Virus record (IMG/VR): IMGVR_UViG_3300027370_000005
Coordinates: 1 to 35,869 of that record
Length of the DNA stretch: 35,869 nucleotides
Direction: 5' to 3' (one strand)
Source: a virus
This document shows positions 30,070 through 35,869 of the stretch, piece after piece. Made by a program: the position numbers and the translations under genes. The notes under the pieces were generated by a model. The model was given only the letters and a program-made list of their open reading frames with translations, was not told the DNA's origin and ran no database searches. Positions within the stretch are counted from its first letter, which is position 1. Every line of letters begins with the position of its first letter.

Positions 30070-30547
30070 TAAAATGGCAGTGCAGGGTCAAGTGATTGAC
30101 GGTGAGATTGCCGAACCAAAAGCGATGACTGAAAGTCAAAAGCTGATTAAAGGCTTGCGAGACTTGGCGTCTTTTCTCGAAGCGCACCCAGAACTGCCGA
30201 TGACTTCCTCGACTTTGCGTGTGGATTACTTTCCAAGGCTCGAAGAAATGGCTCAGTACGTCAAAATCCTCGGCAAAATGAAGAAAGATGGCCTTGGCGA
30301 TTCGTGGTTCGTTCTCCGCAAGGACTTCTATCGCAGTGAATATGCCAGCGTGTCGATCGAAGCAAACTGGGCCCGAGAGCGTGTCTGCCAGAAGATCAAG
30401 ACGGGGACCAAGAAGATTATGCAACAAATTCAGACCAAGCCTGCCGAAACCACGCAGATCGAAGTTGAGGTCGAGACATTTGAGTGGAAATGCCCAAAAG
30501 TGGCTGCCCCACCCCCAGAACTGGTTGAAGAAAGCGAGCAGCCATGA
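30062..30547 (+). CDS. Hypothetical early protein, 161 aa
   Basis: A strong ribosome site (AAGGAGAAAAG) precedes the ATG. The N-terminal part (LIKGLRDLASFLEAHPELPM) has a pattern I recall in other phage early proteins of unknown role. The centre holds ARERVCQKIKTGTKKIMQQI, a basic helix, and the C-terminus is a beta/Pro-rich tail (VEVETFEWKCPKVAAPPPE). It directly precedes the Erf-like gene (ATGA overlap), so a recombination or DNA-binding accessory role is possible. Confidence 0.55.
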   Translation: MTNKMAVQGQVIDGEIAEPKAMTESQKLIKGLRDLASFLEAHPELPMTSSTLRVDYFPRLEEMAQYVKILGKMKKDGLGDSWFVLRKDFYRSEYASVSIEANWARERVCQKIKTGTKKIMQQIQTKPAETTQIEVEVETFEWKCPKVAAPPPELVEESEQP

Positions 30548-31338
30548 GTGAAGAGCAAGTCAAGCCTCCTGAGCCGGCACGGCCCAAATCGCTGGTGCAG
30601 AAATTGGCCGATATTGTGGCCGAAATCGACAACGTGGACAAGCGTGGGCGCAACGAATTCCAGAAATATGCCTACGTGAAAGCTGCTGATGTGGCTTGGC
30701 TTGTTCGCAAGGCTCTGTCTGAACGAAACGTCTACCTGGTGGCCGATGTCATCGAGGTCCGCAACTACGAAATCCCCGCCAAGGAAGGCCACATGCAGGC
30801 TGTTGATGTGAAAATGGAGTTCAGTTTCTTTGATGGCGACTCTCCGTCAACTGCGCCTATCGTGCTCCACAGCTACGGTACTGGAACGGACAAGGGCGAC
30901 AAAGCTGTCTACAAGGCCATGACTGGCGCTCTCAAATACGGCCTGAGGCATGCTTTCCTCATCCCTGATGAGTCTGACCCGGAAGCCGATTCTTCGACGG
31001 ATAAGGCCGTAGAGGCCGCTAAAGCCGTGGGCGAGGCCAAAGTCGCAGACCTGAAGAAAAAGGCCGGAAAATCGCCAGCGGTGGCCCAAGGAATCCTATT
31101 CTGGACGGCTCCCGACAAGTTTAATGGGCACCGAGCCACCTTTCTAAATTTGAAGGAGTTCGGCGCAGGGCTGAATGAAGTCGCGGCCGAAGGTCTGCGC
31201 CAGGTGCTCAAGAAGTACGTGAAGGGCAATGGGGACGGCATCTATGTGCCTACCAGTGGCAAAAACAATATGGACATGCTGCTGGTTGACCTCGAAGGCT
31301 GCGGCGTGCCCACCAAGAAATTGCAGGCGAAAGACTGA
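30544..31338 (+). CDS. erf: Erf-family single-strand annealing protein
   Basis: The 264-residue product shows the Erf family plan: EFQKYAYVKAADVAWLVRKA at residues 38-57, then a beta region, and YGTGTDKGDKAVYKAMTGAL at 111-130 followed by KYGLRHAFLIPDESD. In P22, Erf binds single-stranded DNA and pairs ends for genome circularisation. The C-terminal part (GHRATFLNLKEFGAGLNEVA, then LKKYVKGNGDGIYVP) is less conserved. It fits a terminally redundant, P22-like genome. Confidence 0.85.
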   Translation: MSEEQVKPPEPARPKSLVQKLADIVAEIDNVDKRGRNEFQKYAYVKAADVAWLVRKALSERNVYLVADVIEVRNYEIPAKEGHMQAVDVKMEFSFFDGDSPSTAPIVLHSYGTGTDKGDKAVYKAMTGALKYGLRHAFLIPDESDPEADSSTDKAVEAAKAVGEAKVADLKKKAGKSPAVAQGILFWTAPDKFNGHRATFLNLKEFGAGLNEVAAEGLRQVLKKYVKGNGDGIYVPTSGKNNMDMLLVDLEGCGVPTKKLQAKD

Positions 31339-31625
31339 TGGCGCTAGTGCACAGCCGCGGAGACGCCTTGCAGCTCATCAAGTCCATGCCAGAGGGTTGC
31401 TTTCGGGACGGTCTTTTGCTGGATGTTCCCAAGCGCCGGCGCCGCGAACAGGCGATGAACAAACGCCCCATGCTCATCAAACTACCGCCTGACCAGAAGC
31501 TACGCATGGGCACGCAGATGAACAGATTCATTGAGCTTTGCGGGAAAGACATTGGCATGGAGATTTTCCTGAAGCTGCTAGAGCAGGTTACAGATGAGGA
31601 GTTGAAATCATGGGTACAACAATGA
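31338..31625 (+). CDS. Hypothetical protein, 95 aa
   Basis: The ATG shares a base with the Erf stop. The N-terminal part has RGDALQLIKSMPEGCF, then a basic stretch (VPKRRRREQAMNKRP). The C-terminal half (DQKLRMGTQMNRFIELCGKD, then FLKLLEQVTDEELKSWVQ) looks like a helical domain. No motif is recognised. Operon context suggests a recombination accessory role. Confidence 0.5.
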   Translation: MALVHSRGDALQLIKSMPEGCFRDGLLLDVPKRRRREQAMNKRPMLIKLPPDQKLRMGTQMNRFIELCGKDIGMEIFLKLLEQVTDEELKSWVQQ

Positions 31626-31735
31626 ACGAAAAACCAGGACTTTTCCTCACAGGCTGGGACCTGGCGAAGCTGTTTCTGTGGATATTTGCTGCTGGCGCAG
31701 TGCTGGGTTTTATCATCTGGAGGAATATATGGTAA
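31622..31735 (+). CDS. Small membrane protein, 37 aa
   Basis: The ATG at 31622 overlaps the upstream TGA. The product has a polar head (MNEKPGLFLTGWD) and one strong membrane helix (LAKLFLWIFAAGAVLGFIIW), with a basic/aromatic end (RNIW). One-span early membrane proteins sometimes act in superinfection exclusion, but nothing here proves it. Confidence 0.5.
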   Translation: MNEKPGLFLTGWDLAKLFLWIFAAGAVLGFIIWRNIW

Positions 31736-31745
31736 GGGGGCACCG

Positions 31746-32264
31746 ATGAGCGGGCAATGGACTGGGAAGGGTCATCATCCTGGTTGCAGTTACATCCTTC
31801 TGCACAACGCTCCTTGCGATTGCAGAGTGAATGAATTCCAAAAGGAGAACAGGGCGCCAGTAGCTACGCTCGGTCCACCGCAAGAGATGGTCAGCCTGAC
31901 GCAAATCAAGGCTGCGCTGGCCCGCATCGAGCGTATCGCCCAACAAACGCAGGATGAGCAAGTAGGTTTTGCTGGACGGCTTTCCTCTATTGAGCAAAGG
32001 CTCCTGAGGATTGAAAGCCAGCAGAACCAGGACCGTGAAGCCATTTCTAGTTGGATTAGCGGCGTAGAGCAATCGCAAGGGAAGCTCCTCACAGCGCTGA
32101 ACGAAACCTCCGGGCGAGTCATGGCCATCGGCAATGCGCTGGGAGACGCACACAAAGATCTAACATTGCAGCTGGCGGCGGCTCGAGCAGCTGGCCAAGC
32201 GGCATCGGATTTTATCCACGGCAAGCCGCGCAAGGCCAAGCCAAAACGGCGCAAGCGGCCATAG
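31746..32264 (+). CDS. Coiled-coil protein with basic tail, 172 aa
   Basis: AAGGGGG lies just before the ATG at 31746; the longer upstream frame is a shadow. The N-terminus has GHHPGCSYILLHNAPCDC, with His/Cys spacing that may bind zinc. The middle is heptad-like (RIERIAQQTQDEQVGFAGRL, then IEQRLLRIESQQNQ), and the tail is strongly basic (HGKPRKAKPKRRKRP). It is likely an oligomeric DNA-associated protein. No family is recognised. Confidence 0.58.
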   Translation: MSGQWTGKGHHPGCSYILLHNAPCDCRVNEFQKENRAPVATLGPPQEMVSLTQIKAALARIERIAQQTQDEQVGFAGRLSSIEQRLLRIESQQNQDREAISSWISGVEQSQGKLLTALNETSGRVMAIGNALGDAHKDLTLQLAAARAAGQAASDFIHGKPRKAKPKRRKRP

Positions 32265-32305
32265 CTGACCGTATCGAACCTATGCAAAGGCTAAGGGCTA
32301 AAGAG

Positions 32306-32470
32306 ATGAGAAAGATTGGGTTCTTGGACCTAGGAAAAGCCATTGAGTTGGCAAAGCCTGGAGAGGGCGACCGTTGGAGCATTGCGCAGCTTAAATCCGT
32401 TTGCGACATTTTGAACGCGGAGAATTCTGAAGCCTCGGAAAAGGAAGGAACTGAAATTGAGAATACTTGA
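32306..32470 (+). CDS. Hypothetical small protein, 54 aa
   Basis: The ATG at 32306 has AAGGG about nine bases upstream and is preferred over 32282. The product begins MRKIGFLDLGKAIELAKPGE and looks helical and acidic toward the end. The stop lies 14 bases into the methyltransferase gene, whose TTG has a good ribosome site inside this one. Its function is unknown. Confidence 0.45.
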   Translation: MRKIGFLDLGKAIELAKPGEGDRWSIAQLKSVCDILNAENSEASEKEGTEIENT

Positions 32471-33074
32471 TTTGTTCTGCGGGCAGGGCGGCGCGGCGAT
32501 GGGACTGCATCGGGCGTGGCCAGAGGCGGAGATTGTGGGAGTTGATATTAAGCCTCAGCCTCGGTACCCATTTGCGTTTGTGCGGGCCGACGCTCTTACC
32601 TTTTCCTTCCAAGGATTCGATTTTATTTGGGCCAGCCCTCCATGTCAGCGATACAGCTGTGTTACGCCGAAAAATCGTAGGCATCTCCACCCGGACTTGC
32701 TGGAAATAACAATTCAGCGCGTATTTGGTAATTTGTGCAAAGCATCATTTTGTATCGAGAATGTGGTTGGAGCGCGAAAGTATTTCTTTGAACCGTTTAT
32801 GCTCTGTGGCTCTATGTTCGGATTGCGAACCAGGCGCCATAGGTTATTTGAAACTAGCTTTCCATGTAAGGCTCCACGGCCATGCGACCATTCCCTGCGG
32901 TCCTTACTCGTCACCACCGCAGGAGCTAACAGTCGCAAGATAGGCAATCGAAAATCAGTCAAAAACGCTCTACTGGCTTACGGGATTGGATGGATGGATG
33001 GTAATGGACTGAAAGAAGCTATCCCTCCCGCCTACAGCGAGTACATCGCAGTGCAATTTAAGGGTGCTCAATAA
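32457..33074 (+). CDS. Compact C5 cytosine DNA methyltransferase
   Basis: The 205-residue product holds most key motifs: DLFCGQGGAAMGLH (motif I, SAM binding), ASPPCQRYS (motif IV, with catalytic Cys in PCQ), CIENVVG (motif VI), RTRRHRLFE (motif VIII), and PPAYSEYIAVQF (motif X). The target-recognition segment between motifs VIII and X is short (about 55 residues). Such compact phage enzymes exist and may alter phage or host DNA to avoid restriction. The TTG start has AAGGAAGGA upstream. No partner restriction enzyme is seen in the window. Confidence 0.85.
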   Translation: MRILDLFCGQGGAAMGLHRAWPEAEIVGVDIKPQPRYPFAFVRADALTFSFQGFDFIWASPPCQRYSCVTPKNRRHLHPDLLEITIQRVFGNLCKASFCIENVVGARKYFFEPFMLCGSMFGLRTRRHRLFETSFPCKAPRPCDHSLRSLLVTTAGANSRKIGNRKSVKNALLAYGIGWMDGNGLKEAIPPAYSEYIAVQFKGAQ

Positions 33075-33370
33075 TGCGCATAACTAACAGCACTACCGAA
33101 GTTATATTTATTGATAAGATATTAAACTACATAAGAAAAGATGCTTTTGCCTCATACGATGAACAGACTTTGAACCTTGTGAGGGAACGAATAATTTCTG
33201 CACTTGAACAGGAATGCCCTGAGTGCGGCCATGCTTCGACTCATGGAGAATACGGATGCGAATATGAGCGAGGAGACGCTTGGGTTACTGGCAATCAGGC
33301 ATCGGCACCAACAGTTCTTATGGCACAAGGCCCATGCGGCTGTCGAGCACCTTTCAGTAGGTGCAAATAA
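33074..33370 (+). CDS. Hypothetical Cys-containing protein, 98 aa
   Basis: The ATG shares a base with the methyltransferase TAA. The N-terminal half (TTEVIFIDKILNYIRKDAFA) is helical and A/T-rich at the DNA level. A CPECGH motif follows, with later Cys in GEYGCEYERGD and GPCGC, consistent with zinc binding. No family is recognised. Confidence 0.5.
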   Translation: MRITNSTTEVIFIDKILNYIRKDAFASYDEQTLNLVRERIISALEQECPECGHASTHGEYGCEYERGDAWVTGNQASAPTVLMAQGPCGCRAPFSRCK

Positions 33371-33591
33371 TGCCTTTCGACCTGAACAATAGCGATGACG
33401 AGGAGTTCTTCCCCGACCAGTGTGATTTCGTTTCAGTTAACACGCAATGCACCATGAATAAAGGACATAGCGGAAAGCACAGTAATGTGGCGTCAACTAA
33501 TATTACTATGCGATGCGTGGATTGCGTGGACCCGTTCGCTATGTATTGCACATCCTGCCCGAGCAAGGAGCAAAAAGGTCTTGACAAATGA
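33370..33591 (+). CDS. Hypothetical acidic Cys-rich protein, 73 aa
   Basis: It starts at a TAATG overlap with the previous gene. An acidic start (NNSDDEEFFPDQCD) is followed by CTMNKGHSGKH and CVDCVDPFAMYCTSCP, probably a zinc site. The stop overlaps the next ATG. No family is recognised. Confidence 0.5.
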   Translation: MPFDLNNSDDEEFFPDQCDFVSVNTQCTMNKGHSGKHSNVASTNITMRCVDCVDPFAMYCTSCPSKEQKGLDK

Positions 33592-33704
33592 TTCCGCTAG
33601 TTTACACTTTCCGCAGATATCTGTGGCACGGCTTGCGGCGTTCCTACCTAGACCGTATGCCCGTTGCGAGCCTGCCACCTTTATCTAGAGAGCATACGGT
33701 CTAA
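33588..33704 (+). CDS. Possible small protein, 38 aa
   Basis: An ATGA overlap starts a 38-residue frame (MIPLVYTFRRYLWHGLRRSY and following) that is basic and aromatic. The 12-bp inverted repeat at 33649-33703 lies inside its 3' end. Coupling by overlap is the only support; it may be a leader rather than a functional gene. Confidence 0.35.
   Translation: MIPLVYTFRRYLWHGLRRSYLDRMPVASLPPLSREHTV
33649..33703. repeat. 12-bp inverted repeat (possible hairpin or binding site)
   Basis: TAGACCGTATGC (33649-33660) and GCATACGGTCTA (33692-33703) are exact inverse complements with a 31-base loop. The right arm reaches the start of the next frame (ATG at 33704), so the structure could affect its translation or serve as a protein-binding or processing site. 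There is no T-run after it. Confidence 0.5.
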
Positions 33705-34003
33705 TGATTTCCCGCATACTTTCCAAGTCTATAACGTTCACTCTTGGGCGCGAGCCGAATGAATGGTGCAACACGCCATCCCAGCCATCACTACAAAATC
33801 CGGGCAACCCCACCGCGAGACCCGGTCCGTCTTACCGCTGCGGGTGTCTGCAAGAAAAGTTGCAGATGGTGCTCACACAGGAGCGCCGCAAAGCTCATCA
33901 CAATTCTGCCGATGGGGCGTTCGGAGCGTTGACCTCGGCAGGGCCAAAACTGTGCCGTGTGGCTGGAACCTCGAACACTCATTGTCTAAACACGACTTGG
34001 TAA
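33704..34003 (+). CDS. Doubtful ORF, 99 aa
   Basis: The ATG shares a base with the preceding TAA, a usual coupling sign here. The product (MISRILSKSITFTLGREPNE, then Cys/Gly/Pro-rich) has weak protein character. A second frame, 33763-34077 (104 aa), covers most of the same bases and overlaps the next gene by eight, again the pattern seen nearby. I cannot tell which is translated; the stretch may also be partly non-coding. Confidence 0.3.
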   Translation: MISRILSKSITFTLGREPNEWCNTPSQPSLQNPGNPTARPGPSYRCGCLQEKLQMVLTQERRKAHHNSADGAFGALTSAGPKLCRVAGTSNTHCLNTTW

Positions 34004-34069
34004 CTTGCTTAGCCCCAACACCCAAGGCTCAAGCAACGTCAAAGGCGTCTAAGACGGAGAGGCGGTCTA

Positions 34070-34264
34070 TTGCCTGAACACCACATCACCATTTGGTTCT
34101 CCGACTCCTACGCAGCGCGAAAGTGGACGGCGCGGTGTACGTGCGGCTGGGCAGCAAGCTGCCAGACCGAGGCCGAGGCAAAGAAATCTGCGGAAATCCA
34201 CAGGGACATGCGGAATTTCCTTGACAAGAAAACGCTGACAGTGCTTAAATCCGCTTATGATTAA
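34070..34264 (+). CDS. Small CxC-containing protein, 64 aa
   Basis: The TTG at 34070 starts a frame with HHITIWFSDSYAARKWTARC, then TCGWAASC and a helix with AEAKKSAEIHRDMRNFL. The C-x-C-G-W ... C ... H pattern resembles small single-domain zinc proteins common in actinophages and other phages. Overlaps with the genes on both sides support it. The function is unknown. Confidence 0.6.
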   Translation: MPEHHITIWFSDSYAARKWTARCTCGWAASCQTEAEAKKSAEIHRDMRNFLDKKTLTVLKSAYD

Positions 34265-34469
34265 GATACAGGCCGTACTCAAAATGGTCAGCCGGGAGAT
34301 AGACGAAGCAGGTTCTTTGCGGAAACTCGCTGAGGCGTGGGGAATTAGTGCCGCGTATCTCAGTGACGTGATGCTCGAGCGCAGACTCCCCGGCCCGGCG
34401 ATTCTCGGCAAGATGGGCCTTCGTGTCAGGAAGACTGTCAGCCGCGTTTACGAGAAGGAGCGGCCATGA
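34257..34469 (+). CDS. Helix-turn-helix protein, Cro/CI-like, 70 aa
   Basis: Residues 18-45 (GSLRKLAEAWGISAAYLSDV, then MLERRLPG) match a helix-turn-helix of the Cro/CI type: A-E-A-x-G-I-S-x-x-x-L-S. The protein is the size of Cro. It ends with KMGLRVRKTVSRVYEKERP. It could regulate transcription at the divergent promoters (28997-29077) or elsewhere; no site is proven. Confidence 0.72.
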   Translation: MIKIQAVLKMVSREIDEAGSLRKLAEAWGISAAYLSDVMLERRLPGPAILGKMGLRVRKTVSRVYEKERP

Positions 34470-34648
34470 AACCCACCATAAAGCAAGCCCCGCAGCGAGG
34501 CTACGTGTTTTCGACGGTCTTGGATTCGCATGGCAAGCCGATTTGCTCAAGCAACAATGACCGGATCGAGCTTAGGCCCATCGTCTGCCGCTGCCGCCTG
34601 CACGGAGAGTTCAATGCCGAGCGGTGCCCGGAGTGCGACAAGGCATGA
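34466..34648 (+). CDS. Small zinc-ribbon-like protein, 60 aa
   Basis: It starts at an ATGA overlap. The first half (RGYVFSTVLDSHGKPICSSN) is beta-like. The second half holds C-x-C and H with ERCPEC near the end, a likely zinc site. Small proteins like this are frequent between phage regulators and nucleases. Its function is unknown. Confidence 0.55.
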   Translation: MKPTIKQAPQRGYVFSTVLDSHGKPICSSNNDRIELRPIVCRCRLHGEFNAERCPECDKA

Positions 34649-34968
34649 AGGCCAAGCCAAACGTAGGGCAGATACTCATGGCGAAGCACCTAGCGGAACT
34701 AGGTCTGGAGTTTGTGATGGAGTATCGCTTCGATGAAAAGCGGAAGTGGCGCTTCGACTTCCTACTTTGCGACCAGCCGGAAGTCTTTACCAGCCTAGCT
34801 ATCGAGATTGACGGTTATTTCAACGGCAGGCACGGTGCTGGCTGGGGCAGCGACAATGAAAAGGCCAATACCGCCGCTCTCATGGGATACCGGGTGCTCA
34901 GATTCTCGACGCAGGACGTAAAGACGGGCAAGGCGAAGGCTTTCCTTCAAGAATGTCTGGCGAAATGA
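34645..34968 (+). CDS. PD-(D/E)XK-like endonuclease, DUF559-type, 107 aa
   Basis: The ATG at 34645 overlaps the upstream stop. The product shows YRFDEKRKWRFDFLL, then LAIEIDGYFNGRHGAG and GYRVLRFSTQDV, the order seen in DUF559/Vsr-like nucleases: an early Glu, FDF (Asp), EID (Glu-x-Asp-like), and a late RVLRF strand. Such enzymes cut DNA at flaps, junctions or mismatches; the substrate here is unknown. Confidence 0.7.
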   Translation: MKAKPNVGQILMAKHLAELGLEFVMEYRFDEKRKWRFDFLLCDQPEVFTSLAIEIDGYFNGRHGAGWGSDNEKANTAALMGYRVLRFSTQDVKTGKAKAFLQECLAK

Positions 34969-35222
34969 AGCGCAACGACCGCAGAGACGTGGATTGGCGG
35001 GAAATGCGGCTTATGAGGGCTGGACACCATGTATGGTTACAGTTCAAGCGAGAACGTGCGGCAAATGGCCTGACAGTGCTCGGGAAAAGCCTACTTGCAG
35101 CGTGCGAGCTGATATGGGCTGCCAAGCGGGAGCTTAGAGCTTCTCTGGCCAGGGAGCGGTCTGCGTCTTTTACCCGTTGGATGGCCAAGGAAGTGACGGA
35201 AGAGACTCTGGGGGACGCATGA
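34965..35222 (+). CDS. Hypothetical basic helical protein, 85 aa
   Basis: The ATG at 34965 overlaps the nuclease stop and is preferred over 34953. The product is helical and basic (RRDVDWREMRLMRAGHHVWL, then LLAACELIWAAKRELRASLA). It lies between two nucleases and could be their DNA-binding partner. No family is recognised. Confidence 0.5.
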   Translation: MKRNDRRDVDWREMRLMRAGHHVWLQFKRERAANGLTVLGKSLLAACELIWAAKRELRASLARERSASFTRWMAKEVTEETLGDA

Positions 35223-35587
35223 AGCGCAGGAAGCCAATGTTCTTTGACGCTACCGCGACCGCCGAGGCCATGTTCACCGACAAGCGGTCCTACTGCAAGC
35301 GGGCCAAGGACGGGGAAATGCTCCAGTACCGATTTGGCGACGATGTGACCCAGCTTCGCCGGCAGGCTTTTGACCGGAGCCAGGGCTTTTGCGAATCGCC
35401 GCGATCGGGCTTCAACGGCAAGCGCTGCGGCACGCCGATCACTTGGGAATCATCCGAGATGCACCATTCACCATCGCTAGGTCAGGGCGGGGACGATTCG
35501 CTCGGCGGGGTTTTGATGATTTGTAAGCCGTGCCACGTAGCCTCTCACGGTCGGACAACGCGATTTGGGCGAGGGCAGCCAGCCTAA
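35219..35587 (+). CDS. HNH endonuclease, 122 aa
   Basis: An ATGA overlap starts the gene. The C-terminal half carries FDRSQGFCESPR, CGTPITWESSEMHHSPSLGQ, GGVLMICKPCHVASHGRTTR: a zinc-type HNH motif with MHH, a turn, a CKPCH segment and a final His. HNH enzymes are often placed near terminase genes and needed for packaging. The large terminase lies at the other end of this window, so a genome junction would bring them close. Confidence 0.8.
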   Translation: MKRRKPMFFDATATAEAMFTDKRSYCKRAKDGEMLQYRFGDDVTQLRRQAFDRSQGFCESPRSGFNGKRCGTPITWESSEMHHSPSLGQGGDDSLGGVLMICKPCHVASHGRTTRFGRGQPA

Positions 35588-35622
35588 CCCTAGCCAAAGT
35601 TTCTGCACAAGGAGAACTGAAA

Positions 35623-35869
35623 ATGCCAACATGGATTAAAGATAAGAACGGCAACAAGTGCTCAGTAGAATATTGGGGCACGAAAGAAAAAGCGCAAGCG
35701 GCGCTTGACAGTCTCAAAGACTGCTCCGGCTGCTCCGACTGCTCCCGCTGCTCCGGCTGCTCCGACTGCTCCGGCTGCTCCGACTGCTCCGACTGCTCCC
35801 GCTGCTCCGGCTGCTTCGGCTGCTCCCGCTGCTCCGGCTGCTTCGGCTGCTCCCGCTGCTCCCGCTGCT
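35623..35869 (+). CDS. Cys-Ser-x tripeptide-repeat protein (3' partial)
   Basis: AAGGAGA lies about eight bases before the ATG at 35623. A 33-residue start (MPTWIKDKNGNKCSVEYWGT, then KEKAQAALDSLKD) leads into an uninterrupted run of C-S-G, C-S-D, C-S-R and C-F-G triplets from codon 34, cut off by the window end after 16 full units. Cys every third residue could fit a repeating turn, a polyproline-like helix, or metal binding. I recall similar repeats in uncharacterised phage proteins but cannot name a family. Confidence 0.7.
   Translation, partial: MPTWIKDKNGNKCSVEYWGTKEKAQAALDSLKDCSGCSDCSRCSGCSDCSGCSDCSDCSRCSGCFGCSRCSGCFGCSRCSRC
35722..35869 (+). repeat. 9-bp tandem repeat encoding C-S-x
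   Basis: From 35722 the unit TGCTCC followed by GGC, GAC or CGC is repeated about 16 times; two units carry TTC in place of TCC. The array is still running at the window end. Such arrays can expand or shrink by slippage. Confidence 0.85.

Noticed and set aside
35722-35869. CRISPR array
   Set aside because: The repeat is a 9-bp coding tandem with no spacers.

Overview
The window is part of a tailed-phage genome, most likely a short-tailed (podovirus-like) phage whose virion module follows the P22 plan. In order it carries a large terminase (its 5' end cut off by the window start), a P22-type portal, a scaffold, a P22-type coat protein, a P22 gp4-like connector, a P22 gp10-like tail protein and large Gln/Ala-rich ejection proteins. 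An Erf-family annealing protein also fits P22-like phages. No integrase, tRNA, CRISPR or insertion sequence was seen. The host cannot be fixed from sequence. Shine-Dalgarno sites, sigma70-type promoters and Sec signal peptides ending in A-x-A/Q suggest a Gram-negative bacterium; Acidobacteriota is possible but unproven.

Layout. 1-28597 (+) is one tightly packed late transcription unit with ATGA/GTGA/TTGA overlaps at many junctions: terminase; small basic and zinc-knuckle proteins; a GroES-like co-chaperonin (1952-2242); portal; scaffold and coat (7103-9397); a run of head and tail-fibre genes, many with N-terminal signal peptides (9402-17478), including a beta-propeller/lectin-type protein (14372-16054); the gp10-like protein (17668-19248); an acyl carrier protein coupled to a GNAT acyltransferase (19496-20172); three ejection proteins (20169-24672); a fibre with a tailspike-like head-binding domain behind a signal peptide (24669-26177); and a lysis region (26182-28597) with an M15 peptidase and several small membrane proteins. 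A rho-independent terminator lies at 28629-28657.

28665-28990 (-) holds two small genes, one of them a zinc-knuckle protein with an AT-hook. They read away from a divergent promoter region (28997-29077) whose two -35 boxes sit inside a perfect 10-bp inverted repeat. From 29098 to the window end (+) is an early-type region of small genes: an Erf annealing protein, a compact C5 cytosine methyltransferase, an HTH protein, a PD-(D/E)XK-like nuclease, an HNH endonuclease and many small Cys-rich proteins. It ends in an open reading frame with a Cys-Ser-x tripeptide repeat that runs off the window.

The most unusual features are the ACP-GNAT pair beside the ejection genes, the export signals on seven or eight virion-region proteins, the co-chaperonin with a shortened roof, and the divergent switch-like promoter region. 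All functions are inferred from motifs and context; no database search was run.
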